In this document: in pieces, positions 26,301 through 36,075 of the stretch
Numbering within the stretch: the first letter of the stretch is position 1
Layout of the letters: each line of letters starts with the position of its first letter
From: Amphiduros pacificus
Taxonomy: Eukaryota; Annelida; Polychaeta; Phyllodocida; Hesionidae
Reading direction: 5' to 3'
NCBI GenBank assembly: GCA_949316495.1
Contig: OX439000.1
Coordinates: 12,716,834 to 12,780,833 of the forward strand
Length of the DNA: 64,000 nt
Made by a program: the position numbers and the translations under genes
Notes under the pieces: generated by a model
Database searches by the model: none
What the model saw: the letters and a program-made list of their open reading frames with translations, nothing else
What the model was told of the DNA's origin: nothing

Positions 26301-27173
26301 ATTTTTGCTTCAGTAACTGCTGTGACTAAATGTTAGAATTCCATTTTCAAATTTATCAAAATGTTATTTCAGAGGAATAGTTGTATTATTGGCAATCAGT
26401 GTTACAAAAATGGAGAAGACAATCAAGAAGATCCATGTCTCAGGTGTGACCCGAGCAATGCAGAACTCCACTGGACCAGCCTGGATGGTGGGTCACATGA
26501 AGATAATGACATTAACAATATAATCATGAGCATCTATAATATAATAAAAACTGTTTTGCATTATTTTGTTTTGTTTTATATCGTGAAGATAATATATTTG
26601 TTCTAATATGCTTAACATAACGTCGCATTATTTTGTGTGTTTTGCTCTATTTTTTGGAAAGATGTCTTTGTTCTGCCATGCTTATTGTGTGTTACAGATC
26701 CCAAGTGTCAGTTGACTGTGTACCTGCCAGACTGGCTTGTTGCCGTCATAGCTGCTGTAGCCGGGTCTCTTGTAGGAGTTATTTGTGGATTCCTTCTCTA
26801 TTGGTGCTGTTGTAAGAGGTAAAACATTTTATTTGATTAATCAATGAAAACAAAAGCTCACAACTTAGATTCACAATTTTGATATATTATGTATATTGAA
26901 TATTATGTGGATTTTTCCAGCACCATTTGCAGCTCCAAGGAGATAGAGGAGGATTTTGCCCCACAGAGTGGTACCCAGGCGTCGATGGATCCCACAGACG
27001 CCATATTGCACCGGGATCATGCCCTCAGCGACTTCTCCACCGATCTGAGCCGCATTCAGATCCGAGGCATGCAGGAGTTCCCAACCGGCGAGTATCAAGA
27101 GGAAGAAACATTTTTCCACAACAGTGATGGGAAAGGGGTAGAAAACGGTGTAAATGATAACACGTATTTTTGA
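8267..27173 (+). CDS. VWDE: VWDE-like cell-surface protein: vWD and EGF domains, single transmembrane helix (21 exons)
   Basis: Exons: 8267-8336, 15046-15317, 16875-17000, 18542-18809, 19440-19572, 19799-20093, 20411-20568, 21351-21606, 21996-22072, 22190-22475, 22590-22689, 22815-22938, 23079-23224, 23562-23695, 23975-24124, 25034-25196, 25401-25591, 26035-26250, 26373-26487, 26698-26818, 26921-27173. All junctions are GT-AG, phases match throughout, and the total is 3654 nt (1217 residues plus TGA). Order: signal peptide 1-19; N-terminal region with Cys and N-glycosylation sites; Ser/Thr/Pro-rich stretch about 335-385; vWD domain about 535-730 (NDPHLATFDG, later CGTFDGN); basic RRRKR at 787-791, a furin-type site; EGF about 906-930; an IPT-like region with VSNDG and a Cys motif (NSCIIGNQCY) typical of VWDE proteins; transmembrane helix about 1105-1127; acidic tail of 90 residues. 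Vertebrate VWDE has many EGF repeats; this has one. It probably acts at the cell surface in adhesion or matrix binding (inference). Weak points: exon 1 to 2 spans 6.7 kb and could hide exons; the exon 10 donor (ACT/gtgggt) is poor. Confidence 0.85.
11519..13191. mobile_element. hAT-family non-autonomous element, split by a LINE
   Basis: The ends are inverted: TAGAGATGGGCCCCG at the left, and the reverse complement of TAGGGATGGGCCCCG at the right. The 8-bp duplication GTGGGAAT flanks both sides (11511-11518 and 13192-13199), as is usual for hAT transposons. No hAT transposase is present. The interior from about 11790 to 12785 is a LINE fragment. The left part carries degenerate copies of CGATACCAATACTG. 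Confidence 0.85.
11790..12785 (+). mobile_element. 5'-truncated CR1/L2-type LINE, C-terminal half of reverse transcriptase
   Basis: The reading frame is open from the conserved VLGPLLF motif (about 11801) through YADDTQLY, the palm motif with catalytic Asp residues, to the thumb and C-terminal region (LGVILD, STLDYGNSLLAGL, LQNAAARV, HWLPVEARI). These are the standard CR1/L2-group landmarks. Upstream RT motifs, endonuclease and ORF1 are absent, so this is a dead 5'-truncated copy. An (ATT)6 run at about 12766-12783 is probably the 3' tail; the frame stays open to 12836 by chance, through tail and host-element sequence. It lies inside the hAT element and intron 1, in the gene's orientation. 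Confidence 0.85.
14386..14450. repeat. G-rich and C-rich low-complexity tract
   Basis: A purine G-run (about 14390) is followed within 50 bp by a C-run. Simple sequence inside intron 1. Confidence 0.5.
15046..17000 (+). other. Exons 2-3: N-terminal ectodomain of the VWDE-like protein
   Basis: Exon 2 (15046-15317) encodes 90 residues of beta-rich sequence including WKITYIVRYQT and two Cys. Exon 3 (16875-17000) encodes 42 residues with three N-glycosylation sequons (NSS, NVT, NST). Both join in phase 0. I recognise no named domain here. Intron 2 contains the decayed repeats at 15400-15810. Confidence 0.65.
15610..15805. repeat. Short degenerate minisatellite in intron 2
   Basis: About four units of 45-50 bp with TGATACATATGGCATGCTTG as the best conserved part. 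It follows a more decayed repeat (about 15430-15580) built on GGATCTAGGTCA. Confidence 0.75.
17001..17490. repeat. 28-bp minisatellite starting at the 5' splice site of intron 3
   Basis: About 17 units containing AAGGTGCTTACCATATAG and GGGTGGCTTAC. The first unit begins with the intron's own GT (CAG/GTACAAGGTGC), so the donor is the first base pair of the array. More decayed relatives continue to about 17960. Confidence 0.9.
18542..20568 (+). other. Exons 4-7: Cys-rich and mucin-like region of the VWDE-like protein
   Basis: Exon 4 (18542-18809) ends with a Cys-rich motif (CQDADCRKCVPG). Exon 5 begins with a Thr/Pro-rich linker and then CPACIEE. Exon 6 has four more Cys and a Ser/Thr/Pro-rich stretch (TSPSSSLMSDSTSSSSVEEP) likely to be O-glycosylated. 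Exon 7 is beta-rich with N-glycosylation sites NMT and NTS. No named domain is recognised before the vWD module. Confidence 0.7.
18765..19306 (+). repeat. 45-bp minisatellite made of the exon 4 end plus its splice donor
   Basis: The unit carries CCGGAAGTGTGTACCAG followed by gtaggtatca. The first unit (18765-18809) is exonic; eleven further units run to 19306 (ten of 45 bp, the last of 47 bp). At 45 bp the coding frame is kept: units read as variants of RYHYQDADNRKCLPG. The GT of the donor survives at nine unit boundaries (18809, 18854, 18944, 19034, 19079, 19124, 19169, 19214, 19259) and is changed to GG at two (18899, 18989). Units 2 and 4 carry an in-frame TAA. Confidence 0.95.
20665..20681. 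repeat. Poly(C) tract in intron 7
   Basis: Seventeen consecutive C; simple sequence prone to length error. Confidence 0.9.
21351..21606 (+). other. Exon 8 of the VWDE-like gene, two possible acceptors
   Basis: Acceptor at 21351 follows a good pyrimidine tract (cttttttttaaag). A second in-frame acceptor (gttgtag, exon from 21375) would remove eight residues including two Cys. Both keep phase. The exon ends in phase 0 at ATTGCT/gtatgt. Confidence 0.65.
21996..22938 (+). other. vWD domain (exons 9-12)
   Basis: Exon 9 ends in NDPHLATFDG, the entry motif of von Willebrand type D domains (usual form GDPHxxTFDG). Exon 10 gives the body with Cys residues (CSRNVSESCNCAV) and the RVYVNGE-like strand. 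Exon 11 carries LPTGSYIKVMANND. Exon 12 carries GLCGTFDGNPLDD, the classical CGxxDGN motif with calcium-binding character. These motifs in order make the assignment secure. Confidence 0.9.
23079..24124 (+). other. Exons 13-15: post-vWD linker with a furin-type site
   Basis: Exon 13 has a Cys cluster (YCECEQDATKCGYAED). Exon 14 carries SRRRKRDV, a dibasic-rich site that proprotein convertases of the furin type could cleave, which would leave a two-chain receptor. Exon 15 continues with WKKNWTIDDAMTKCENS, typical of the segment between vWD and EGF in VWDE proteins. Confidence 0.75.
25034..26487 (+). other. Exons 16-19: EGF module, IPT-like strand region and Cys-rich module
   Basis: An EGF module crosses exons 16-17 (CVNDCFNRGICNHG then NCNCDPKFTGSDC; six-Cys pattern). 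It is followed by a beta-rich segment (VIVYGQHFIDSPNLTC to YNIRVSNDG) resembling the IPT-like region of VWDE proteins. The Cys module in exons 18-19 has VCQECSAATQTC, NSCIIGNQCY and PCLRCDPSN. Confidence 0.8.
25608..25994. repeat. 20-bp minisatellite in intron 17, almost perfectly homogeneous
   Basis: About 19 copies of ATTATTTAATATAATCACAG beginning 16 bp after the exon 17 donor. The central units are identical; the first two and last two differ by one base each. Every unit ends in CACAG, an acceptor-like motif. Confidence 0.97.
26698..27173 (+). other. Exons 20-21: transmembrane helix and cytoplasmic tail
   Basis: Exon 20 encodes a hydrophobic helix (WLVAVIAAVAGSLVGVICGF) ending in WCCCK, with Cys residues that could be palmitoylated. 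Exon 21 gives an acidic tail of about 84 residues ending NDNTYF, with TGA at 27171-27173. The tail has no kinase or PDZ-type ending that I recognise. Confidence 0.85.
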
Positions 27174-29236
27174 ATTGAGCATAAGATCCAATTTCCATCA
27201 AAATGAAGTTGGTGAAACTGATGGTTTCACCGGAATGAGCAAGGGCAAAGGAAATTTTGCATATGCCTTTATTCAGATGAAGAAACAGATCTGTGTTGAG
27301 AGAGATGTAAATACTAACGGGAGTTGAGCAGATATCATTTGATATGAATGGAAAATGTGCGGAAATTTTATGAAGTGCATATTGATCAATACTCTCCTTT
27401 GCATCGGGTTCAGTATATAACACCGTCTCTGATTATGCAATCAGATATGATCAAACTATATTGAAGAGGCCTAGTAAAGCTGGGTAATTGATCAAGCAAT
27501 CTAATGCATACTTTATTGAAGTGCAATCTTAAATTCATAATTTATTGATGATTGTGATAATCAAATATGAGACAATATCAAAATGGAGTTATATTTTCTG
27601 TGAAGACGTTTATACATTATTGCAGTATTATGGATTTATGATGTCTAATTTGACATTCTCAACAACAGGAAGTCAAGTATAATGCTGGGGAACATTGAAT
27701 ATATATGTCCTCAAAGGAATCAAAGGAGTAACGCCCAGAGATAATTGCATTATGACGCAATGGGATCACAGAGAGAGCGTCATCATAACGCAATGTGATC
27801 ACAGAGAAAGTGGCATCATGACGCAATGGGATCACAGAGAGAACGTCATTATGACACAATGGGATCACCTAGAGAGCGTCATTATGACGCAATGGGATCA
27901 CAGAGAGAGCGTCATTATGACGCAATGGGATCACAGAGAGAACGTCGTTATGATGCAATGGGATCACAGAGAGAACGTCATTATGAGGCAATGGGATCAC
28001 AGAGAGAATTGCATTATGACACAATGGGATCACAGAGAGAGCGTCATTATGACGCAATGGGATCACAGAGAGAGCGTCATCATGACGCAATGGGATCACA
28101 GAGAGAGCGTCATTATGACGCAATGGGATCACAGAGAAAGTGGCATTATTAATTGATAGAGGAATTGTAAGGGTTAAATCATGCTCAAATGTAAACATAA
28201 TGGTGCTATTATTATAAGTTTTATTATACACGTGCTTGTGAATATATCATAATATAGAAGACGAAACTTCCAATGCCAGGATTGGTATACCAACTGTTAC
28301 CTTAATCATCTTGATGCGTTCCCACACTGAGAGAAATCGTCCATATGGGGCACATTCAGTTGAATATATTAATCCCTGACCTAAATATATCTCTCTTGGT
28401 CAGGGGTATCTTATGTGAAAAACACATCATGATGAACAAGCTGTGAAGAACAGGTACTAGTCATATCATGTGCTTTATATGTATAGTTTCTTCACTTCAG
28501 ATGTGAGAGCTATCTTTTTATCATGGGCCTTATGCGTCTTGCTGTTTCAACAGAAGGATATGCAACATTAGAATTGCAAAGAACTTCCAACAATTTCAAT
28601 GCCAAATCTTACGGTGACGATTGTACCGGTTATGATCAATAAACAGACATACTATGCATTTCACCTATATATGAGATGATTAAATAATTTAATATATCGT
28701 AAAATAAAATGAAATAGTCCCAAATGTGCCAAACACGATTGCCAGCTATCTATGACTTATTCTGTGGTAGCTTTAATTATATATGACCAGATAACTATAG
28801 AGTTACTGTATAAATGTAATTCTGTAATGAATTATAAGAACGACAAACATATATGACGTGGTATTATTCAGATTAGTGAGAAAATTATGATTAAAATTAT
28901 TTATGAGCTAACGGCATCTCCAGTTTTAGTTCATGTCCATATATTTTTCCATGACAAAATCATTATATGTTATCGATAATTTGCATTTTTTTTATATGTG
29001 GGCCATTGTGAAGCATGATTTAATGTAGGTTTTCGTGTGCTTCATAATTTATACTTGCACCTAACATCTCATGTGTTAAGTAGGTATATTCATTTCCGGA
29101 ATGTAGATTCAAATATCAAATGAGATGCGCGGATTGGGCTTCCTATTGCATAATATCGTCCCAGACCTTATTTTGTGTATTTATGTACCCCATGTAAACG
29201 TGGGTGTCTTATTTTAATATAATTTCTCCCGGCTTA
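27174..29236 (+). other. 3' UTR of the VWDE-like gene and downstream DNA
   Basis: Candidate polyadenylation signal AATAAA at 28639-28644, which would place the 33-bp minisatellite within the 3' UTR. Nothing else recognised up to the MITE. Confidence 0.45.
27745..28150. repeat. 33-bp minisatellite
   Basis: About 12 units containing CAATGGGATCACAGAGAGAG and GTCATTATGACG (a near palindrome). As 33 bp is 11 codons, several frames stay open on both strands; those ORFs are artefacts. Confidence 0.95.
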
Positions 29237-29927
29237 TGCCTCAGTCACATTTGCACCGGGCGCCGGCCGGGAAGTAACAATCGGCCGACTTCACAATCTG
29301 CCGGGCGCCGGGGAGTTTATCAACAACAATCTCAGATATGCCGTAGCTGTGGTCACATTATTAAAGGGCACCACACGGCACATACAAGACTGAATGCCAC
29401 AGACGTCTGTAGGATATCTTAAAGACGTCTAGATCATTGACAGACGTCTGTAGGATATCTTAAAGACGTCTAGATCATTGACAGACGTCTGTAGGATATC
29501 CTAAAGACGTCTATATCATTTGACAGACGTCTGAAAGACATCCTAAAGACGTCTATGATATATCGCAGGGAGCCCGTGGGATCATCTGACGATGGTCTAT
29601 GAACACATGAAATAAAAATAATCCTATTTTCACCGCACGATGCCACCGGCAGCCCTAAGATAATCTGCCGATGTCCCTGCGGGACACTGCCGGGACCCTG
29701 CCGTGTACTTTAAGATGATATTTGCTTATAAGACATCGGGGAAACGCCGGCAACTTTTAAGTTGCAGCTAAAAGTTCCCGATGACCCGCCCGACGTCTTA
29801 AAGATGCCCAATTGTGGACGATGATCTCCCGGTGCCCGCACGGCAATCTGAACTGCCTGCCGATTTTGTCAAAAATACCCATCGGCCGGGCATCTTTACT
29901 GAAATCGGCGCAAATGTGACTGAGGCA
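29237..29927. mobile_element. TTA-flanked MITE, copy 1 (PIF/Harbinger-like ends)
   Basis: Inverted ends TGCCTCAGTCACATTTGC, flanked by TTA on both sides (29234-29236 and 29928-29930). A 3-bp TTA duplication fits PIF/Harbinger-type transposition. The 691-bp element is GC-rich, non-coding, and holds four units of an internal 41-bp repeat built around CAGACGTCTG and AAAGACGTCTA. Confidence 0.85.
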
Positions 29928-29930
29928 TTA

Positions 29931-31740
29931 TATATGTCATGATATGGATGGATTAGTTTATGTTGATTTCTATTTGCTTACATTTATCTTGGTACGAATT
30001 TAGGGCACCCCATCTTCATCTGTGAATTTGACAATGGATATCTAAATATGAACAGCATGTAATTAATCGAGTGGCCCATGCAGTTTACTGTGCTGCATTT
30101 ACCTATGCATTGTTCTATACTGCTAGGAAAAGAGAAAAACAATTCTATGTACTTGATTCTTCCTTGAATCTAGTTCTTGCTTTTAAATTTGCATGCATTC
30201 TAATAGGTATGAAATTAAATATTTTTTGCATGCTTAAAAAATATTCCCATTTACTTTTAAACAAATCTCATTTTTTGTACAATGAATGATAAATGTTCAT
30301 GGCTTTGTATACTTGGATTTTGAATAGGTCAGAATATGTTTGTATTGTTTGCGTGACTGTGTACGTACTTGATTGGAATAAAAGCTATTTTTACAAAGAG
30401 TTTGTTTACAAATATGCACATTGATGACACAATTTATTTGGGTTAAGATTATATTACCTGTTACAGAAATAAATGATTATAAAAGTATAGTATATGATTA
30501 TAAACCAATGTGAGTGTAATCTCATTTATATATGTGGTGAAATGGAAAAGACTGTATTCAAACATGCTACATATATTTATTTTTAAGTACAAAGAGTGTT
30601 TATAACAAGGCAAGTAATCCTTTGAAACAACTTTAAGAAAAAATACCAAACTTTGACGCGATGGCAATCGTTGTTTTATTTGAAGGCAGGACAAGTCGTT
30701 TTTCATACATATATTAATAAAAGAAAATTGTTAAAATATTGATAGCTCTGATTTCATGAAAGTTCATTGTATGTGAAAATAGAACCTCTCTTGGCGATTA
30801 AGGTGGCAAAAAAAATTTAGCAGCCTTTTTTCAACTTTGCTTACCAACTAAATTATAAAATTCAAAACATGTCAGGCAAAAATCTATTTCTATCCTAATT
30901 TCCTATATATATACTCCTTACAATTCTATGAATTGTCCCCGATTGCTAACTAGTTATGCATTTACATCAAGAATTTTAAACATTTAAAAATCTATAATCA
31001 TTCTAATCCAGCGATTGTCTGTGAGACATTACAAGTTCGAGAATTAATTATATATAACTTATTTATCTTTGGTATGGAACTAAGAAAATATATCTGATGA
31101 TATTTCATGTTTATCAGCAAATGACCTAACTAAATTACCCTTGGTATTGCCCATTTATGTTTATTTGTGATACTGGTAAACAACCTGTGAAAATATAGGT
31201 GCTTTTAGTTGGTATGGATATGCATTAAATCTCTCAAGGGCCTAACAGGTAATGGATACATTCCTCATTAATTACAACGGATGACACATCTTGCAAATTA
31301 CAATAGGTCGATAACACAAGCATATTGAGAATATTGTCTTAGTAAATAAGGTGCTAATTAATACATTGATGTAATCGTAATTCCTCATCAATACGATGGT
31401 TTGATATCACTACTACATCACAGCATATTAATGATATTTTTTCAGTAAATGGGGTATATCAAAGGAATTATAGTTCCACCAATAAAATAATTGATTAATG
31501 ATATATGATAAATAACAGTATTTTAATATTTCCTCAGCCACTGACATCATATTTGAAGTGTTAGTCTCCCATCGTTTTTTTTTTTTTTTTTTTTTTTTTT
31601 TGTAGAGATACTGATCAAGGAAACGCTAATACTATTAAGGAAATAATGACATTAGAGCATCTCCACCCTGAGGCAAATGTATGTTTTGTTAAATCCAGAA
31701 TAATTAAAAAGTTGAATAATCACAATGCATTAATTTATGA
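29931..31740. other. Intergenic AT-rich DNA between the MITE and the GPCR
   Basis: A 27-base poly(T) run lies at 31575-31601. On the minus strand this side would carry the GPCR 3' UTR. No exon recognised. Confidence 0.5.
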
Positions 31741-33156
31741 TTATACCCAGTTTGATTTTGATGATAGATAAGTGTGTAAGATGGGCGAGAAATGTGTGCG
31801 CTTCTTCTTTTTGCGCTGATCCTTAATAGACAGACATTTAGTAGTGAGCGGGTACGACTCGGTACTGCTCCTGGTCCTGTAGCAGGACTCCTTAGATCCT
31901 GTTGTGTCTACATCAGCATCCTCCACGAGTCTCTGACTCTTGACTTTGACTTTCCCCCCAGATCGGCTTCCGCTGGAGCTAGAGGGCGTTGTCTTGCGTA
32001 TGTTGATGCGATCAGCACGGATCATGTTACCGTCTACCTCCACTCCGGGGTGAATGATCGGGGAACGTCTGAAGTACCAGTGGAAGCGTGCTCGGATCAC
32101 GCTCCGGAAACTCTCGTTAAGCCAGCAGTAGATGAACGGATTGTAGCAGACGCTACTCATGGCAAGCCAGTGGCAGGAGAGGTACACGGAGCTGTTGTGG
32201 TGGAAGCGGTCAGAGTCTGGGTGGAAGTCTGTGAGAAGATGATACATGTTCAGGGGGAGCCAACAAATACAGAATATCACAACGACAACTATTAACATCT
32301 TAATGGTCTTGCGCCGTGCCCTCTGGTGGCTGCGTTGTTGGTTGTAGGTTGCCTGACCCACCACTTCACGTGCCCACAGTTTGCGCACTATCTGTCCGTA
32401 TGCAAATGCTGTTGTTGACATTGGCATGATGTACTGACTGATGACAGTAAATAAGGTTATCGCCTTCTCATAACGATCAGCGGGATTTGGATAACACAAG
32501 CGACATCTGGTGGCAGTTCTTAAGAGAAGATCAATTTTCTCCACTTTTGCATATATTGCAAATGGCAGAGACATAGAAATTCCTGAAATCCACGTGGCTA
32601 TGACTACTAAAATGCCGATATTTAATGTAATCCTAGGTCTTAGAGGGTACATGATGACAATGTATCTGTCTATGGCAATAGCAAGCATGGTAAAGGTGGA
32701 GACATAAACAGATGTCATCAAGATAATATTAACAAAACTACACATAAACTGACCAAAAGGCCATTCTTCAAGAATGTTGCGAGCAATATTGAATGGAATG
32801 TTCAGGACAGTAATGAGAATGTCTGATATGGCTAGATTAGCAATAAACATATTGGTAACAGTGTGTAGTCTCCTGTTCTTGAATATGACATAGCAAACCA
32901 AGAGGTTTCCAAGCAAAGAGCATATCATCACCAGAGAATAGGCCACGAGCAGGGATATTACTTCCGGTATTGTTTTCACAAACTGTGACGTCACATCATA
33001 CAGTGGGTCGTCTGCGGTGTTGTTGTAGGGACTCAGTAAAGCGTCTAGGGGTATGATGTCATCATATGTATTGTTAGTGTCTCCCCCTAGGAGCTGATCA
33101 ATAGCCTGGACGAGGTCCATGGTTGGACTAACACCATCGCGACGTACAAACTCCAT
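31741..33156 (-). CDS. Rhodopsin-class neuropeptide-type GPCR, GPR83-like
   Basis: One uninterrupted exon encodes 471 residues with seven hydrophobic segments (about 67-92, 101-121, 137-165, 180-202, 233-257, 285-308, 325-345). Class A landmarks are present: GN in TM1 (N84), LAISD in TM2, C139 for the disulfide to extracellular loop 2 (C218 or C221), DRY at 163-165, CWLP in TM6, NPFIY in TM7. The N terminus has sequons NNT. The helix 8 start (YNPFIYCWLNESFR) and TM2 entry resemble GPR83 and the neighbouring NPY/tachykinin receptors; ligand unknown. The start was placed at 33156 because no upstream ATG is in frame before a stop and an acceptor-like tttcag ends at 33176, so the 5' UTR is probably spliced. 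The Ser-rich tail suits phosphorylation by receptor kinases. Confidence 0.85.
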   Translation of the reverse strand: MEFVRRDGVSPTMDLVQAIDQLLGGDTNNTYDDIIPLDALLSPYNNTADDPLYDVTSQFVKTIPEVISLLVAYSLVMICSLLGNLLVCYVIFKNRRLHTVTNMFIANLAISDILITVLNIPFNIARNILEEWPFGQFMCSFVNIILMTSVYVSTFTMLAIAIDRYIVIMYPLRPRITLNIGILVVIATWISGISMSLPFAIYAKVEKIDLLLRTATRCRLCYPNPADRYEKAITLFTVISQYIMPMSTTAFAYGQIVRKLWAREVVGQATYNQQRSHQRARRKTIKMLIVVVVIFCICWLPLNMYHLLTDFHPDSDRFHHNSSVYLSCHWLAMSSVCYNPFIYCWLNESFRSVIRARFHWYFRRSPIIHPGVEVDGNMIRADRINIRKTTPSSSSGSRSGGKVKVKSQRLVEDADVDTTGSKESCYRTRSSTESYPLTTKCLSIKDQRKKKKRTHFSPILHTYLSSKSNWV

Positions 33157-33776
33157 CACGGCAATCACCCACAGGCTGAAACAAGCAATACATAATATAA
33201 ATATTTGTATATATAAATAACGGTAGCACTAATTCTCTACATGTAGGTCTAAACAAAATGTAATCTAATTTAAGGTGATAATTTCGAAGTTTAATTTTTT
33301 TTCACGGCTACATCGATTGTCTATTCACACAAAACGATCTGACAAAAAAATACTGAAACCAATGTTAGAAATTCTTTGTTGAATACACCATGTTATCTAT
33401 ATTTTTCATGTCAGGTGTTTACCCTAAAACACATAAACAAGATTAAAAGAATACTATTGAACAAAGTAGATATGGAATAACAAGCACAGCCCTTCTCTAT
33501 AGTTTAGATATTATTATCAAATAGAAAATAACGTGTAACAACTGACAACTGAAATTTCTCCATAGATGCAGCAGCTGATGCAGATTGTGTTTCTCAAGGA
33601 TTTATTTGGACTAGTCCCATACTTTTCACCGCTTATATGGATCTATTAGCTTTAATATTAATTTGGACTGAGAAATTACTTTCATGCAGATTATACTCAT
33701 TTGTATATAACTTTGGATTCTCAAGATGAGACCATGAAAACCTGTAATATAATGGTATGCAAAATAGAGCGCACAT
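33157..33776 (-). other. 5' side of the GPCR coding exon, probably intron
   Basis: On the minus strand the acceptor gcttgtttcag precedes CCTGTGG at 33175, leaving an 18-base 5' UTR piece before the ATG. Beyond it no exon is recognised. Confidence 0.4.
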
Positions 33777-33779
33777 TTA

Positions 33780-35044
33780 TGCCTCAGTCACATTTGCACC
33801 GGGCGCCGGCCGAGATGTATTAATCGGCCGACTTCCCCGTCTGCCGGGCGCCGAGGAGTTTATAAGCAACAATCTGAAAGATGCCGTGTTATGCCTCAGT
33901 CACATTTGCACCGGGCGCCGGCCGGGAAGTAACAATCGGCCGACTTACCAGTCTGCCGGTCGCCGGGGAGTTTATCAGCAACAATCTCAGATATGCCGTA
34001 GCTGTGGTCACATTATACACGGGTGCCGCACGGCACGTGCAAGACTGAATGGCACAGACGTCTGCAGGATATCTCAAAGACGTCTGTCTCATTTGACAGA
34101 CGTCTGAAAGACGTCCTAAAGACGTCTATGATATATCGCAGGGAGGCCGTGCGATCATCTGACGATGGTCTATGAACACATGAAATAAATATAATCCTAT
34201 TTTCACCGCACGATGCCACCGGCAGCCCTAAGATAATCTGCCGATGTCCCTGCGGGACACTGCCGGGACACTGCCGTGTACTTTAAGATGATATTTGCTG
34301 ATAAGACATCGGGGAAACGCCGGCAACTTTTATGTTCAAGATAAAAGTTCCCGATGACCCGCCCGACGTCTTAAAGATGCCCAATTGTGGCCGATGATCT
34401 CCCGGTGCCCGCACGGCAATCTGAACTGCCTGCCGATTTTGTAAAAAATACCCATCGGCCGGGCATCTTTACTGCAATCGGCGCAAATGTGACTGAGGCA
34501 GTAGCTGTGGTCACATTATTAAAGGGCACCGCACGGCACGTGCAAGACTGAATAGCACAGACGTCTGTAGGATATCTTAAAGACGTCTAGATCATTGACA
34601 GACGTCTGTCAGATATCCTAAAGACGTCTGTCTCATATGACAGACGTCTGAAGGACATCCTAAAGACGTCTATGTGATATCGCAAGGAGCCCGTGAGATC
34701 ATCTGACGATGGTCTGTGGACACATGAAATAAAAATAATCCTATTTTCACCGCACAATGCCACCGGCAGCCTTAAGATAATCTGCCGATGTCCCTGCGGG
34801 ACACTGCCGGGACCCTGCCGTGCACTTTAAGATGATATTTGTTGATAAGACATCGTGGAAAAGCCGGCAACTTTTAAGTTGCAGCTAAAAGTTCCCGATG
34901 ACCCGCCCGACGTCTTAAAGATGTCTAATTGTGGCCGATGATCTCCCTGTGCCCGCACGGCAATCTGAACTGCCGGCCGATTGTGTAAAAAATACTCATC
35001 GGCCGGGCATCTTTGCTGAAATCGGCGCAAATGTGACTGAGGCA
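33780..35044. mobile_element. TTA-flanked MITE, copy 2, interrupted by copy 3
   Basis: The outer element has ends TGCCTCAGTCACATTTGC and TTA duplications at 33777-33779 and 35045-35047. Its body is split: 33780-33891 and 34501-35044 together make about 656 bp that align with copy 1, with three internal 41-bp units. Confidence 0.85.
33892..34500. mobile_element. TTA-flanked MITE, copy 3, nested in copy 2
   Basis: Full-length 609-bp copy with both inverted ends, lying inside copy 2 and in the same orientation. It is flanked by TTA on the left (33889-33891) and GTA on the right (34501-34503), a near-match to a 3-bp duplication. It has two internal 41-bp units; the 82-bp length difference from copy 1 equals two units. 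Confidence 0.85.
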
Positions 35045-35047
35045 TTA

Positions 35048-35369
35048 ACAAGACGTTTATCAAAATGGGATGGATGATACTTTTTATCCCACTTTAATAC
35101 TGTTGTGCAAGTGTAAGAAAAACAGATTCCTCACTGTTGATGAGTGATCATTTCAAATTATGTCATGTGTCTCTCTCTTGCAAAGAATTTCCAGAATTTA
35201 GTCTAAGGTTTTAAGGTTGGATCAAAAAAAAATTCCGAAAGAGATTGTGTGACGGAGTCACGATAAAAGAAATCAGCCTCATGCCAAGTGGCCGCTCCCC
35301 GCAGGAACCGACCAAAACAAAGTACCATCCCACCCTCGATCTAAGTAGGAGATACCAACATTCATAGAT
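35048..35369. other. Intergenic
   Basis: Nothing recognised apart from ordinary AT-rich sequence and a short GC-richer patch near 35260-35340. Confidence 0.4.
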
Positions 35370-35920
35370 CAAATAAAGCTAAGGATCTAGAAATATAAAT
35401 AGATGAAGCATGTTTCTTAACGGGACAGGTTAGAAAATTTGCAAAAATGTTTTTGTTATCATGTAAGAAATCTATGGATGACAAGGAATTGTCGAGATGA
35501 AACAGCCAATAAATTTAGTACATGCACGTCAACAATTGTCTATGGAAACACACTATTAGTAGAGCTGTCAAAACGCGAAATAGTAAAATTGCAAAGATTC
35601 TGCATGTAGAGTAGTGGGGAAAATAAGATAACATGATCATATCACAGCAAAACGTAAGAAATTGCAATGGCTCTCAATAGAGACATGTATAGAGTTTAAA
35701 ATTGCTTTAATCAGTTGGAATGTATAAAATGGGTACACCTTCTTTGTTTCGACATAAAGAGAGTAAAAAAGACTCTTACTGAAATCCAGTGAAACAAATT
35801 AGAATATTTTACCTGAACTATGGAATGCCCTGCCCTTTCACGTTTCACTGCAAATCTACATTGGGCTTCACACAATCAGTTAAAACACACTTGTTTCAAA
35901 AACACTACCTACTAGAGTGA
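35370..35920 (+). mobile_element. Decayed LINE relic, same family as the LINE at 11790
   Basis: Nucleotide segments match the better preserved LINE in order: AAGGATCT near 35380, GGAAACACACTATTAGTAG near 35550, the TGGAATGCCCTGCCC block at 35822, then ACACACTTGTTTCAAAAACA at the C-terminal end. All frames contain several stops and indels, so it is much older than the copy in intron 1. Confidence 0.8.
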
Positions 35921-36075
35921 CACTACCTACTAGAGTGACATTACCTACTAGAGTGACACTACCCACTAGAGTGACACTACCTACTAGAGTGACACTACCT
36001 ACTAGAGTGACATTACCTACTAGAGTGACACTACCCACTAGAGTGACACTACCTACTAGAGTGACACTACCTATA
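35903..36075. repeat. 18-bp minisatellite grown from the LINE 3' end
   Basis: Nine to ten units of CACTACCTACTAGAGTGA. The first unit is the relic's own sequence at the spot where the related LINE has CACTATCTCGACATG. Confidence 0.9.
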
